A program made the translations under genes and the position numbers. DNA of 64,000 nucleotides. Origin: Dokdonella sp. (lineage in GTDB: Bacteria > Pseudomonadota > Gammaproteobacteria > Xanthomonadales > Rhodanobacteraceae). A model generated the notes under the pieces. That model had not been told where the DNA came from. It saw nothing but the letters and a program-made list of their open reading frames with translations, and did no database searches. Positions 29,625-39,147 of the stretch are shown here, piece by piece (position 1 is the first letter of the stretch; each line of letters opens with the position of its first letter). Location: positions 744,001 through 808,000 of the forward strand of contig JANQAE010000001.1 in the NCBI GenBank assembly GCA_024707225.1. The letters are read 5' to 3'.

Positions 29625-30266
29625 ATGACTGACGTGCGGGCGGACAAGCGCCCCGATCCCAAGCGCCGAGCGTTCTGGCTCAAGCATCTGCATCAGTGGC
29701 ACTGGATCAGCTCGGCGATGTGCCTGTTCGCGATGCTGCTGTTCAGCGTCACCGGCATCACGCTCAACCATGCCGCGAAGATCGAGGCGAAACCCGAGGT
29801 GACCCGGCGCCACGAGCAACTGCCGGACGCGCTGGTCGCCGCGCTCGCCGGGCAGCCGCCCGCGGACAAGGCGCCGCTGCCGGTCGCGCTGCGGGACTGG
29901 CTCGCCGAGCGGCTCGACCTGCGCGTCGGCGACCGCGTCGCCGAATGGTCCGACGACGAGGTCTATCTGTCGTTGCCGCGGCCGGGCGGCGATGCGTGGC
30001 TCAGCATCGATCGCGCCGGCGGCGCGGTGGAGTACGAGAGAACCGATCGCGGATGGGTGTCGTGGTTCAACGACCTGCACAAGGGTCGCAATACCGGGCC
30101 GGCATGGAGCTGGTTCATCGACCTGTTCGCGGTGGCCTGCGTGATCTTCTGCCTGACCGGGCTGTTCCTGCTGCAGCTGCATGCGCGGCAGCGCCCCGGC
30201 ACCTGGCCGATCGTCGGCTTCGGCCTGGTGGCGATGCTGGTGGTCATGATCGTTTTCATCCATTGA
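29625..30266 (+). CDS. PepSY-associated membrane protein
   Basis: A 213-residue inner-membrane protein of the PepSY-associated TM helix family. Features: FWLKHLHQWHWISSAMCLFAMLL (His-rich first helix), a periplasmic region of ~110 residues, then two C-terminal helices (WFIDLFAVACVIFCLTGLFLL and IVGFGLVAMLVVMIVFI). The His residues at the helix ends could bind heme, as proposed for iron reductases of this class such as FpvG-like proteins. It is the first gene of the Fur-box operon with DUF2271, DUF4198, ApbE and a flavoreductase, which suggests electron transfer across the membrane to reduce iron or its chelates. ATG 29625 has GGTGGGG upstream. Confidence 0.82.
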   Translation: MTDVRADKRPDPKRRAFWLKHLHQWHWISSAMCLFAMLLFSVTGITLNHAAKIEAKPEVTRRHEQLPDALVAALAGQPPADKAPLPVALRDWLAERLDLRVGDRVAEWSDDEVYLSLPRPGGDAWLSIDRAGGAVEYERTDRGWVSWFNDLHKGRNTGPAWSWFIDLFAVACVIFCLTGLFLLQLHARQRPGTWPIVGFGLVAMLVVMIVFIH

Positions 30267-30280
30267 CGAGGGAGTTCCCA

Positions 30281-30796
30281 ATGCGTGCCCTGCTTGCGTT
30301 GTGCCTGTGCGGCGTGCTGTCGGTACCTGCGACGGCCGCCCAGATCGATCTGACCGTGGAGATCCCGAGCCTGGACGTGTCCGAATACCACCGCCCGTAC
30401 GTGGCGATCTGGATCGAGCGGCCCGACAACAGCGTCGCCGCCAATCTCGCCGCGTGGTACCAGCAGAAGGACACCAACGAGGGCGCCGGCACCAAGTGGC
30501 TGGCCGACCTGCGCCAGTGGTGGCGCCGCAGCGGCCGCGAGCAGAGCTTCCCGATCGACGGCGTGACCGGCGCGACGCGGCCGGTCGGCCAGCACAAGGT
30601 CAGCTTCAGCAGCGGCAAGGCGCCGCTCGGCGATCTGCCGCCCGGTTCGTATCGCCTCGTCGTGGAGGCCGCGCGAGAGGTCGGCGGCCGCGAGCTGCTG
30701 ACGATTCCGTTCGAATGGCCGCCGCAGGCGAGCCAGCATCTGTCCGCCCAGGGCAAGAACGAACTGGGCGCACTCGCGCTCGATCTGGTCCCCTGA
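30281..30796 (+). CDS. DUF2271 periplasmic protein
   Basis: A 171-residue exported protein (signal [18 protein letters not shown]) of the DUF2271 family. The mature part starts with [23 protein letters not shown], typical of the family, and contains a WWRRSGR segment and a beta-sandwich-like pattern. The role is unknown, but DUF2271 genes accompany PepSY and ApbE genes in iron- or flavin-linked operons, as here. ATG 30281 follows a GAGGGAG ribosome site 14 bp after the PepSY gene. Confidence 0.82.
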   Translation: MRALLALCLCGVLSVPATAAQIDLTVEIPSLDVSEYHRPYVAIWIERPDNSVAANLAAWYQQKDTNEGAGTKWLADLRQWWRRSGREQSFPIDGVTGATRPVGQHKVSFSSGKAPLGDLPPGSYRLVVEAAREVGGRELLTIPFEWPPQASQHLSAQGKNELGALALDLVP

Positions 30797-30860
30797 CGCC
30801 CCATTGCCCGCGCCAGCGGTCCGGCCTGCGCCGGCCCTGCGCCTCACCGGAGAGACAACC

Positions 30861-31670
30861 ATGAAATCCGCACTGAAGTGGGCCGTCCTCGGCCTCGCCG
30901 CCGTCCTGCCGTTGTCGGTGCAGGCCCACAAGGCCTGGATCCTGCCGTCGCAGACGGTGCTGTCGAAGGCCGGCTGGATCACCGTCGACGCCGCGGTGTC
31001 CAACGACCTGTTCTATTTCAACCACGTGCCGCTGCGCGTCGAGGGCCTGATCATCACCGGGCCCGACGGCGCCGCGGTCGAGGCGCAGAACAGCCACACC
31101 GGCAAGTACCGCACCACTTTCGATGTCGACCTCAGCAAGGACGGCACCTATCGCATCGCGACGGTCAACAGCGGCCTGTTCGCGAACTGGGTCGACGAGA
31201 AGGGCGAGCGCAAGCGCTGGCGCGGTTCGCCCGAGACCTTCGCGAAGGAAGTGCCGGCCAACGCCAAGGAGCTCAAGGTCACGCAGTCCTCCGGCCGCAT
31301 CGAAACCTTCGTCACGCTCGGCAAGCCGAACGAAACCGCGCTCAAGCCGAGCGGGCAGGGCCTGGAGCTGGTGCCGGTGACGCATCCGAACGACCTGTTC
31401 GCCGGCGAGGCCGCGACGTTCGCGCTGCAGATCGACGGCAAGCCGGCCGCCGATCTGGAGATCGAGATCGTGCCGGGCGGCAGCCGCTATCGCGATCGCC
31501 AGGACGAGATCAAGGTCAAGACCGACGCCCAGGGCCGCTTCTCGGTGACCTGGCCGCAGGCCGGCATGTACTGGCTGGAGGCCTCGTTGTCGGACTCGCA
31601 TGCCAGCTTGCCGCAGGCCAGCGAGCGCCGCGCCTCGTATGTGGCCACGTTCGAAGTGCTGCCGCAGTAA
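30861..31670 (+). CDS. DUF4198 periplasmic protein
   Basis: A 269-residue exported protein of the DUF4198 family (NikM/CbiK-like solute handling). The signal is [18 protein letters not shown], with [20 protein letters not shown] at the mature N-terminus, where His may be a metal ligand. Next come a middle region and a C-terminal Ig-like domain ([35 protein letters not shown]). DUF4198 proteins are thought to bind metals in the periplasm; here the iron operon context supports that, but it is inferred. GGAGAGA precedes ATG 30861. Confidence 0.82.
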   Translation: MKSALKWAVLGLAAVLPLSVQAHKAWILPSQTVLSKAGWITVDAAVSNDLFYFNHVPLRVEGLIITGPDGAAVEAQNSHTGKYRTTFDVDLSKDGTYRIATVNSGLFANWVDEKGERKRWRGSPETFAKEVPANAKELKVTQSSGRIETFVTLGKPNETALKPSGQGLELVPVTHPNDLFAGEAATFALQIDGKPAADLEIEIVPGGSRYRDRQDEIKVKTDAQGRFSVTWPQAGMYWLEASLSDSHASLPQASERRASYVATFEVLPQ

Positions 31671-31758
31671 TCCCACGTCCTGCACGCGGCCTGCGCGGCC
31701 GATGCATCGCGATCGCGGTGCGTCCGCCGCCAGGCGCCGCCTCCGTCCGTTCGCTTCG

Positions 31759-32799
31759 ATGAAGACCGCTCTGCTGCTGATCGCGCTCGTGCTGTGCGGG
31801 TGCGCCGGGTCGCCGCGCCTGGAAACCCTCCATGGCAAGACCATGGGTACGACCTGGTCGGTCAAGTATCTGCGCCCGGCCGACGTCGCTGCCGACCGGC
31901 TCGCGCTCGACCTGCAGCGCGAGCTCGACACCGTCGTCGCGCAGATGAGCACCTGGCAGGCCGACTCGGACCTGGGCCGCTACAACCGCGCGCCGGCCCG
32001 GACCTGGCAGACGCTGCCGGCCGAGTTCTACACGGTGCTCGAGCGTGCGCTGCGACTCGCGCGCGACACCGACGGCGCATACGACCCGACCGTCGGTGCC
32101 CTGGTCGACCTGTGGGGCTTCGGACCGGTCCGGCGCGAGCGCGAGCCGCCGTCCGACGCGGCGATCGCCGCGGCACGCGCGCGGGTCGGCTGGCAGCGCG
32201 TTCTTCTCGATCCCGCCGGACGACGCGCCTGGCAGCCCGGCGGCGTGCACCTGGATCTGTCCTCGATCGCCAAGGGCTTCGGCGTCGACCAGGTCGCGCG
32301 GCGGCTCGATGCGGCCGGGGTGGCGAGCTATCTGGTCGAGGTCGGCGGCGAGCTGCGCGGTCGCGGCCGGCGGCCCGACGGCGCGCCGTGGCAGGTCGCG
32401 ATCGAGCGCCCCGATGCGGCGGCCGGTGCCGTGCGGCGCCTCGAGGAGGTCGAGCGCGTGCTGGCACTCGACGATCGCGCGCTGGCGACGTCCGGCGACT
32501 ATCGGCACGTCTTCGAGGACCACGGCACGGTCTATTCGCATCACATCGATCCGCGCAGCGGACGGCCGGTCACGCATCGGCTGGCGTCGGTGACGGTCGC
32601 CGCGCGCGAAGCGGTCGACGCCGATCCGCTCGGCACGACGATCATGGTGCTCGGACCCGAGGCCGGCATGGCCTATGCGGTCGAGCACGAGCTCGCGGTG
32701 CTGCTGATCGTGCGCACCGACGCCGGATTGGAGGAGCGCACATCGCCGGCGTTCGCGGCGCTGCTCGGCGGGTCCGTGCGCGCGGGGGATGCGCCGTGA
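31759..32799 (+). CDS. apbE: FAD:protein FMN transferase (lipoprotein)
   Basis: A 346-residue ApbE lipoprotein (lipobox LCGC, Cys15). ApbE attaches FMN through a Thr phosphoester bond to redox proteins in the periplasm. Visible family motifs are HGKTMGTTWSVKYL, YDPTVGALVDLWGFG, GGVHLDLSSIAKGFGVDQVA, VEVGGELRGRG, the metal-site region DPRSGRPVTHR and ADPLGTTIMVLG. A plausible client is the PepSY protein or another protein of this operon, but no target motif was verified. Its TGA overlaps the next gene's GTG. Confidence 0.93.
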   Translation: MKTALLLIALVLCGCAGSPRLETLHGKTMGTTWSVKYLRPADVAADRLALDLQRELDTVVAQMSTWQADSDLGRYNRAPARTWQTLPAEFYTVLERALRLARDTDGAYDPTVGALVDLWGFGPVRREREPPSDAAIAAARARVGWQRVLLDPAGRRAWQPGGVHLDLSSIAKGFGVDQVARRLDAAGVASYLVEVGGELRGRGRRPDGAPWQVAIERPDAAAGAVRRLEEVERVLALDDRALATSGDYRHVFEDHGTVYSHHIDPRSGRPVTHRLASVTVAAREAVDADPLGTTIMVLGPEAGMAYAVEHELAVLLIVRTDAGLEERTSPAFAALLGGSVRAGDAP

Positions 32800-34442
32800 C
32801 GGGGCGCCGCCCATCTGCGACCATGCTCGTCACCGCCGCCATCCTGGCGGCGCTCGCCGCGCTGGCGGGATGGCTGCTCGGTCTGCAGGGCGATGCCGTC
32901 TTCTGGCGCGACCCGCCACCCCGACGCCTGGTCGCGGCGGCGGCGATCGTCCTGGCCTGGCTCGCGCTCACCGTGGCCGTGCTGCTGCGCGAACGCCGCC
33001 GGCGCCGCCGGGCCGCCGCCGGAGCCTGCGTGCCGTCCTCGTCCATTACCTCCACCGCGGCCCCGATCCTGGTCGCGTATGCGAGCCAGACCGGGTTCGC
33101 CGAACAACTGGCCGCCCAGACGCTGGAGTCGCTGGCCGCGGCCGGCGCCGCCGCGCGACTGCTGCCGCTGTCCGAGCTCGACGCCGCGCAGCTCGCTGGC
33201 GCCGAGCGCGTCCTGTTCGTCGTCAGCACGACCGGCGAGGGCGATCCGCCGGACGGCGCGATCGCGTTCGTCAGCACGGTCATGGACGATGCGCCGGCAC
33301 TGTCGCCACTGCGCTACGGTCTGCTCGCGCTCGGCGACAGCGAATACGTCAACTTCTGCGGCTTCGGCCGCCGGCTCGATGCCTGGCTGCGCCGCTGCGG
33401 CGCCACGCCGCTGTTCGACGCGGTCGAGGTCGACAACGGCGAGGAGGGCGCCTTGCGCCACTGGCAGCATCATCTGGCGCTGCTGACCGGCCATGCCGAT
33501 CTGCCGGACTGGAGCCCGCCGCAATACGGGCGCTGGCGGCTCGCCGAGCGCATCCTGATGAATCCCGGCAGCGCCGGCGACCCGTGCTTCCACCTCGCGC
33601 TGGTGCCGACCGAGCCCGGCGCGTCCTGGCAGGCCGGCGACATCGCCGAGATCGGACCGCGCAATGCCGCGGCCGAGGTCGCCCGCGTGCTCGCCGAGCG
33701 CGGACTCGACGCGCAGGCGCCGGTCCGGACCGGCGACGGCGCCGCGACGCTGGCGGCCGTGCTGGCCGCCTCGCGCCTGCCGGCCTCCGACGAGGCAACC
33801 GGTGCCGCGCCGCAAGCACTGGTCGATGGCCTGCAGCCGCTGCCGCATCGCGAGTATTCGATCGCCTCGCTGCCGGCCGACGGTGCGGTCCATCTGCTGA
33901 TCCGGCAGATGCGCCGGCCCGACGGCACGCTCGGCATCGGCACCGGCTGGCTGACCGAGCACGCGCCGCTCGGCGCGACGATCGCGCTGCGTACGCGCAG
34001 CAACTCCAATTTCCACGCGCCGCCCGATGCACGGCCGCTGATCCTGGTCGGCAACGGTACCGGACTGGCCGGCCTGCGCGCCTTGCTGAAGGAGCGCGTC
34101 GCGGCCGGGCGCCGGCGCAACTGGCTGGTGTTCGGCGAGCGCAACGCCGCGCACGACTGGTACTACCGCGACGAGATCGAGGCCTGGCACGCCACCGGCG
34201 GCATCGAGCGGCTCGATCTGGCGTTCTCGCGCGACCAGCCCGGGCGTGTCTACGTGCAGCAGCGCCTGCGCGAGGCCGCCGACGCGCTGCGCGACTGGGT
34301 CGGGCAGGGCGCCAGCGTCTACGTCTGCGGCAGTCTCGAAGGCATGGCGCCGGGCGTCGAAGCGGCCCTGCTCGACACGCTCGGCCGCGAACGCTTCGAC
34401 CGCCTCGCGATCGAAGGCCGCTACCGGCGCGACGTCTACTGA
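32796..34442 (+). CDS. membrane-anchored flavodoxin/FAD/NAD(P)H reductase
   Basis: A 548-residue sulfite-reductase-flavoprotein-like protein. N-terminus: two membrane helices (~10-30 and ~43-63). Residues ~85-235: flavodoxin domain with FMN loop YASQTGFAEQLA, STTGEGDPPDG and LALGDSEYVNFC. Residues ~240-548: FAD/NAD(P)H oxidoreductase with REYSIASLP, GTGWLTEHAPLG, LILVGNGTGLAGLRALL, FGERNAAHDWYY and VYVCGSLEGMAPGVEAAL. It could pass electrons from cytosolic NADPH to the PepSY protein to reduce iron. Start GTG 32796 has GGGGGA 7 bp upstream and overlaps apbE. Confidence 0.88.
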   Translation: MTGRRPSATMLVTAAILAALAALAGWLLGLQGDAVFWRDPPPRRLVAAAAIVLAWLALTVAVLLRERRRRRRAAAGACVPSSSITSTAAPILVAYASQTGFAEQLAAQTLESLAAAGAAARLLPLSELDAAQLAGAERVLFVVSTTGEGDPPDGAIAFVSTVMDDAPALSPLRYGLLALGDSEYVNFCGFGRRLDAWLRRCGATPLFDAVEVDNGEEGALRHWQHHLALLTGHADLPDWSPPQYGRWRLAERILMNPGSAGDPCFHLALVPTEPGASWQAGDIAEIGPRNAAAEVARVLAERGLDAQAPVRTGDGAATLAAVLAASRLPASDEATGAAPQALVDGLQPLPHREYSIASLPADGAVHLLIRQMRRPDGTLGIGTGWLTEHAPLGATIALRTRSNSNFHAPPDARPLILVGNGTGLAGLRALLKERVAAGRRRNWLVFGERNAAHDWYYRDEIEAWHATGGIERLDLAFSRDQPGRVYVQQRLREAADALRDWVGQGASVYVCGSLEGMAPGVEAALLDTLGRERFDRLAIEGRYRRDVY

Positions 34443-34755
34443 GCGCGCCGCGCGCGATCGGGCAGGCGCTGTCCGCCACATACGGTCGCGAGCGCTTGGA
34501 CCACGTCGCGATCGGTCGTCTCCGGCGGCGCAACCTCCGCCGAGCGGATCGCCCATCCGGGCAGGCGCTGCGACAGGCTCGGATGCGACAGCCCCGATCA
34601 CCGTGATCGATCGATGCCCGATCGCCTCGGGATCGGCATCCGCCATCGGCTGCGCGTCGCGCTGCGGGCCGATGCCGTCTTCCCGTGCGGATCATTGCCG
34701 CGCGACGCGAGGCGCTGCGTGACGCGAACTCGCGTAAAAGGCACTGGAAGAATTG

Positions 34756-34784
34756 TTGCGAATCATTCGCATTGCAAGTAGCAT
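34756..34784 (+). promoter_or_regulatory. promoter of the TonB receptor
   Basis: TTGCGA (34756-34761), 17-base spacer and TAGCAT (34779-34784). The Fur-box-like palindrome covers the -35 and part of the spacer, which would make it iron-repressed. Confidence 0.55.
34757..34771. promoter_or_regulatory. Fur-box-like 7-1-7 palindrome
   Basis: TGCGAATCATTCGCA, a perfect 7-1-7 inverted repeat close to the Fur consensus, 72 bp upstream of the TonB receptor ATG. It shares the architecture of the site at 29541-29555. Confidence 0.7.
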
Positions 34785-34842
34785 TTGTTTAACGCCCGGT
34801 TCCGGGCCGTCTTCGCCCCATCCCACTTCAAAGAGAATCGCG

Positions 34843-37212
34843 ATGCGCCGTCATCCGTACATTCGTTCGAGCTCACAAGCCCCCAAACGCTTCCTGACGA
34901 CCGCGATCGGCGTCGCGTTCGCTTCCACCGCGGTCGGCGCGCTGGCCGCCGCCGAGTCGCAGGCGGTGCCGGAGGGCGATGCCGACAGCAGCGCCGAGCA
35001 GCTCGACACCGTCAACGTGCACGGCGAGCCGCTGAAGAAGCCGTCCTCGTCCAAGTACACCGAGCTGCTGCGCGACACGCCGCAGTCGATCACGGTGGTG
35101 CCGCAGAAGATCATCGCCGAGCAGAACCTGCTGACGCTGCGCGACATCCTCAGCACGCTGCCGGGCATCACGTTCGGCGCCGGCGAAGGTGGCGGCGGCT
35201 ACGGCGACAGCATCAACCTGCGCGGCTTCACCGGCGGCAACGACATCACCGTCGACGGCGTGCGCGACAGCGCGCAGTACACGCGTTCGGACCCGTTCAA
35301 CCTCGAGGCGGTCGAGCTCGTCAACGGCGCCAACTCGGCCTATGCCGGTGCCGGTTCGGTCGGCGGCTCGATCAACCTGGTCAGCAAGACCGCGCGTGAG
35401 GGCGATTCCACGACGATCGGCGCCGGCCTCGGCAGCGACAGCTATCGCCGGCTGACGCTCGACACCAACCAGCAGTTCGGCGAGAGCACCGCGTTCCGTC
35501 TGAACCTGATGGGCCACCACAACGACGTGCCGGGCCGCGACTACGAGAAGTTCGAGCGCTGGGGCTTCGCGCCGTCGGTCGCGTTCGGTCTCGGTACCGA
35601 CACGCGCGTCACGCTGAGCTACCTGCACCAGAAGGACGACAACCTGCCGCAGTACGGCGTGCCGTACTACAACGGCGGTCCGCTGCCGGGCGTGGATTCG
35701 TCGAACTTCTACGGCTACCGCAACGTCGACAAACAGGACATCACGCTCGACGCGTTCACCGCGATCATCGATCACCACTTCAACGACACGCTGAGTCTGC
35801 GCAATCTCTCGCGCGTGCAGCAGGTCGATCAGAAGACGATCGTCGACGCCGTGCAGGGCACCTGGTGCATGCCCGACAACCTGACGCCGACCGGCGCCCC
35901 GTGTACCTCGGGCACCGGCGCCAGCCAGATCGTCGTGCCGGTCGGCAGCTACCTGCCGAGCGGTCCGCGCGGCTACGTGCGCGACACGACCAACGACACG
36001 CTGTACAACCAGACCGACTTCACGTTCGACTTCGCGACCGGCCCGGTCAGCCATACGCTGGTGACCGGCGTCTCGCTGCTGCACGAGAAGTTCGATCTGG
36101 ACACCGGCTCGGTGTTCCGCAACGCCGACGGCTCCAATCCGTTCACGGCGCCGGAGCATCTGCCGTTCATGGACATCTACGATCCGGATTCGTACTACAC
36201 CGGCCCGTACAACTACTTCCGCACCGGCAAGACCCGCGGCGAGCTCGACAACCGCGCCGTCTACGCGTTCGACACGATCAAGTTCAACGAGCAGTGGCAG
36301 CTCAGCCTCGGCGCGCGCTACGAGCGCAACGAGGGCACCTCGACTGCCTACACGGTCTCGACCGCGGCCGGCAGCGTCGGCCAGATCACCGGCGCCGCGG
36401 CACCGGTCGACAACGACGACAACCTGTTCTCGTTCCGCGGCGGCCTGGTCTACAAGCCGGTCGAGAACGGCACAGTCTACCTCGCGTACTCCAACTCCAA
36501 GACGCCTTCGAAGGCTTCGGTCAACGGTTCGTGCACGGCCAGCAGCACGACCGGCACCGCCAACTGCAACGTCGATCCGGAAACCGCCGTCAACTACGAG
36601 CTCGGCACCAAGTGGGACTTCCTCGACGGCGCCCTGTCGCTGACCGGCTCGGTGTTCCGCAACGACCGCAAGAACTACCGCGTCAACGATCCCGATCCGC
36701 TCAATCCGACCGGCGAGCAGGCGCTCGACGGCGAGGCCCGCGTCGACGGCATCCTGCTCGGCATCAGCGGCAGGATCACCGATGCCTGGTCGATCTACGC
36801 CAACTACGCGCGTCTGGACAGCGAAGTGCTGCAGGGCGTCTCGGACTACTCGGCCGGCCAGGGCGAGGACTGGACGCGCGGCGACCGCCTGACCCAGACG
36901 CCGGAGAACTCGCTGAGTCTGTGGACGACCTACCAGATCGCCGCCTGGCAGCTCGGCTACGGCGCGACCTACCAGGGCAAGATCTGGCTGACCCAGCACA
37001 GCGCCGCCAATCCGGACGGTCCGCTGGTCACCGCGCCGGACTACTGGGTGCACCGCGCGATGGTGGCCTGGCGCGTGAACCGCAATCTCAACCTGCAGTT
37101 CAACGTCAACAACCTCACCGACAAGGCGTACTACACGCGTATCCGCAACAACGGATGGGCGACGCCGGGCGAAGGCCGTTCGTACGTGCTGAGCGCGACC
37201 TACGGCTTCTGA
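34843..37212 (+). CDS. Fiu-type TonB-dependent siderophore receptor
   Basis: A 789-residue outer-membrane receptor of the Fiu/catecholate-siderophore group. After the signal peptide (FLTTAIGVAFASTAVGALAAA) comes a TonB-box-like DTVNVHG, then a plug domain (~60-190: LRDTPQSITVVPQKIIAEQN, INLRGFTGGNDITVDGVRDSA) and a 22-strand barrel ending in the aromatic C-terminus SATYGF. It likely imports ferric catecholates or similar xenosiderophores. The upstream Fur-box-like site and the downstream PiuC/Sel1 genes fit iron-starvation control. ATG 34843 has AAGAGA upstream; the open frame extends further 5' without a better start. Confidence 0.93.
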   Translation: MRRHPYIRSSSQAPKRFLTTAIGVAFASTAVGALAAAESQAVPEGDADSSAEQLDTVNVHGEPLKKPSSSKYTELLRDTPQSITVVPQKIIAEQNLLTLRDILSTLPGITFGAGEGGGGYGDSINLRGFTGGNDITVDGVRDSAQYTRSDPFNLEAVELVNGANSAYAGAGSVGGSINLVSKTAREGDSTTIGAGLGSDSYRRLTLDTNQQFGESTAFRLNLMGHHNDVPGRDYEKFERWGFAPSVAFGLGTDTRVTLSYLHQKDDNLPQYGVPYYNGGPLPGVDSSNFYGYRNVDKQDITLDAFTAIIDHHFNDTLSLRNLSRVQQVDQKTIVDAVQGTWCMPDNLTPTGAPCTSGTGASQIVVPVGSYLPSGPRGYVRDTTNDTLYNQTDFTFDFATGPVSHTLVTGVSLLHEKFDLDTGSVFRNADGSNPFTAPEHLPFMDIYDPDSYYTGPYNYFRTGKTRGELDNRAVYAFDTIKFNEQWQLSLGARYERNEGTSTAYTVSTAAGSVGQITGAAAPVDNDDNLFSFRGGLVYKPVENGTVYLAYSNSKTPSKASVNGSCTASSTTGTANCNVDPETAVNYELGTKWDFLDGALSLTGSVFRNDRKNYRVNDPDPLNPTGEQALDGEARVDGILLGISGRITDAWSIYANYARLDSEVLQGVSDYSAGQGEDWTRGDRLTQTPENSLSLWTTYQIAAWQLGYGATYQGKIWLTQHSAANPDGPLVTAPDYWVHRAMVAWRVNRNLNLQFNVNNLTDKAYYTRIRNNGWATPGEGRSYVLSATYGF

Positions 37213-37239
37213 CCGCCGGCCGATCGGCGTAGAGTCCGA

Positions 37240-37275
37240 CCCCGCCGCGTCCGCGGCGGGGTCTTCTCTTTTCTC
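37240..37275 (+). terminator. intrinsic terminator after the TonB receptor
   Basis: CCCCGCCGCG (37240-37249) pairs with CGCGGCGGGG (37252-37261) and is followed by a pyrimidine-rich TCTTCTCTTTTCTC tract. It stands between the receptor and the piuC-like gene and may limit read-through. Confidence 0.75.
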
Positions 37276-37289
37276 GAGGGCGTCACGCG

Positions 37290-37976
37290 ATGCTGTTGCA
37301 CATTCCCGGCGTGCTGAGCGCCGATCAGGTCGCCGACTGCCGTGCGCGGCTCGAGCGCGCGCAGTGGAACGACGGCCGGGTGACCGCCGGCTACCAGTCG
37401 GCCAAGGCCAAGGACAACCGCCAGCTGGCCGAGACCGATCCGCTGGCGCGCGAGCTCGGCGGACTGATCCTCGACGCGCTGGGCCGCAATGCGACGTTCT
37501 TCGCGGCGGCGCTGCCGCTGCGGATCTATCCGCCGCTGTTCAACGCGTACGCGGGCGGGCAGGCGTTCGGCTTCCACGTCGACAATGCCGTGCGCTACGA
37601 CCGCAGCGTGACGCCGCCGCGTCCGCTGCGCACCGACCTGTCGGCGACGCTGTTCTTCTGCGACCCGGACGACTACGACGGCGGCGACCTGGTGATCGAG
37701 GACAGCTTCGGCACGCACAGCGTCAAGCTGCCGGCCGGCGACATGGTGCTGTATCCCGGATCGAGCCTGCACGAGGTGCAGCCGGTCACGCGCGGCGTGC
37801 GCATGGCCTCCTTCTTCTGGATCCAGAGCATGGTCCGCGACGATACGCGGCGCAGGCTGCTGTTCGAGCTCGACGTGTCGATCCAGCAACTGACCGCGCG
37901 CATGCCCGACGCCCCCGAGCTGATCCAGCTGACCGGCGTCTACCACAACCTGCTGCGACAGTGGACCGATGTCTGA
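37290..37976 (+). CDS. PKHD-type Fe(II)/2-oxoglutarate hydroxylase (PiuC/YbiX family)
   Basis: A 228-residue PiuC/YbiX-like dioxygenase. The start [21 protein letters not shown] and [12 protein letters not shown] are typical. The iron ligands are H96 and D98 in GFHVDNAVR and H161 in SLHEVQPV; R171 in RGVR should bind 2-oxoglutarate. The family sits beside Fiu-type receptors and is induced by iron lack; its substrate is not known. It shares a 5-to-8-bp overlap with the downstream Sel1 gene, as in Pseudomonas piuC loci. Confidence 0.92.
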   Translation: MLLHIPGVLSADQVADCRARLERAQWNDGRVTAGYQSAKAKDNRQLAETDPLARELGGLILDALGRNATFFAAALPLRIYPPLFNAYAGGQAFGFHVDNAVRYDRSVTPPRPLRTDLSATLFFCDPDDYDGGDLVIEDSFGTHSVKLPAGDMVLYPGSSLHEVQPVTRGVRMASFFWIQSMVRDDTRRRLLFELDVSIQQLTARMPDAPELIQLTGVYHNLLRQWTDV

Positions 37977-38712
37977 GGCGGTGGATCCGATGACGGCGGC
38001 GCCGCCGCCCGGGCGGTCGGCGCGTCCCGATCCGCGCGCGGCGCTGAGCCAGCTGCACGCGGCCGCCGATGGCGGCGACGTCGATGCGCAATTCGTGCTC
38101 GGCCAGGCGTATCAGGAAGGCACCGGCGTCGCCTGCGATCCGCACGAAGGCCTGCATTGGTACCAGCTCGCCGCGAGCGGCGGACACACGATGGCGATGA
38201 ACATGGTCGGCCGCTGCCACGAGCTCGGTCGGGGCACCGCGGTCGATCTCGAACTTGCGGCCGCCTGGTACCGTCGCGCGGCCGAGCGCGGCCTCGACTG
38301 GGGACAGTACAACTACGCGCAGCTGCTGGCCGCCGGCCGCGGCGTCCCGGCCGACCGCGCACGCGCGCTCGCGCTGTATCGCCTGGCCGCGGCGCAGGGA
38401 CACGCCAAGTCGATGAACCTGATCGGCCGCCACTACGACGAGGGCTGGGAGGTCGAGCGCGATCCGGTGGCCGCCGAGGCCTGGTACCGCCGCTCGGCCG
38501 AAGCCGGCGACTTCCGCGGACAGTGCAGTTACGCTTCGGTGCTGGTCCAGGCCGGACGCGTCGACGAAGCCGTCGTCTGGCTGCGCCGCGCGGCCCTCAC
38601 CGCGACGCCGGCCTTCCTGCATCAGCTGCGCATCAGCCTGGCCGAGTCGCCGGTGACGACGCTGCGCGAGTTCGCCGCGGAACTCGATTCCGGGTCCAAC
38701 GCCGGCGGCTGA
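37969..38712 (+). CDS. Sel1-repeat protein
   Basis: A 247-residue protein of four to five Sel1-like (TPR-related) repeats (e.g. [60 protein letters not shown]), no signal peptide. Such repeats form helical scaffolds for protein binding. It overlaps the PiuC-like gene by 8 bases and is co-translated with it. The pair PiuC-Sel1 next to a TonB receptor is a known gene set in pseudomonads; its exact role is unclear. Confidence 0.85.
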   Translation: MSEAVDPMTAAPPPGRSARPDPRAALSQLHAAADGGDVDAQFVLGQAYQEGTGVACDPHEGLHWYQLAASGGHTMAMNMVGRCHELGRGTAVDLELAAAWYRRAAERGLDWGQYNYAQLLAAGRGVPADRARALALYRLAAAQGHAKSMNLIGRHYDEGWEVERDPVAAEAWYRRSAEAGDFRGQCSYASVLVQAGRVDEAVVWLRRAALTATPAFLHQLRISLAESPVTTLREFAAELDSGSNAGG

Positions 38713-38760
38713 TAAGATCGCGCACCCTTTTCGGAGCGGTGCCGACCGCCGGGAGCGCTT

Positions 38761-39075
38761 ATGGGTGACTGGGTCGAGGTCTGCACGACCTACGAATTGC
38801 TGCCGGGCGAGTTCCGCGTGGCCTGGGACGGCGACACCGCGATCGCGGTCTTCAACGTCGACGGCACGTTCTACGCGATCGAGGACGTCTGTCCGCACGA
38901 CGGCGGCGAGCTGGCCGGCGGCGCGGTCGATGGTTACGAGGTCGAGTGCCCGCGTCACGGCGCCCGCTTCGACCTGCGTACCGGCGCGGTCCTGTGCCCG
39001 CCAGCCTACGAGCCGGTCGCGAGCTTTCCGGTCAAGGTCGAGCACGGCATCGTCTGGACGCGCGACGATCGGTGA
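38761..39075 (+). CDS. Rieske-type [2Fe-2S] ferredoxin
   Basis: A 104-residue soluble Rieske protein resembling the ferredoxins of aromatic dioxygenases and NirD. The cluster ligands are C44-x-H46 (VCPHDGGEL) and C63-x2-H66 (CPRHGARFDLRTG). No oxygenase or reductase partner lies beside it; homologs are often linked to suf genes in this lineage (from memory), which would suggest a general electron carrier. It is followed 72 bp later by the CRISPR array. Confidence 0.88.
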   Translation: MGDWVEVCTTYELLPGEFRVAWDGDTAIAVFNVDGTFYAIEDVCPHDGGELAGGAVDGYEVECPRHGARFDLRTGAVLCPPAYEPVASFPVKVEHGIVWTRDDR

Positions 39076-39147
39076 GGCGGCGAGAGGCCGATCGATCGGC
39101 CTCACAGTGCGACTACCGATCCGCATCCGCACGCGTCCCAGAACGAA

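Larger units (their letters stand above)
34443..34842. other. intergenic region upstream of the TonB receptor
   Basis: 400 bp with no convincing gene. The first ~270 bp carry several short CGATC-containing dyads of no clear function. The last ~100 bp turn AT-rich and hold the promoter and Fur-box-like site of the TonB-dependent receptor. Confidence 0.6.
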
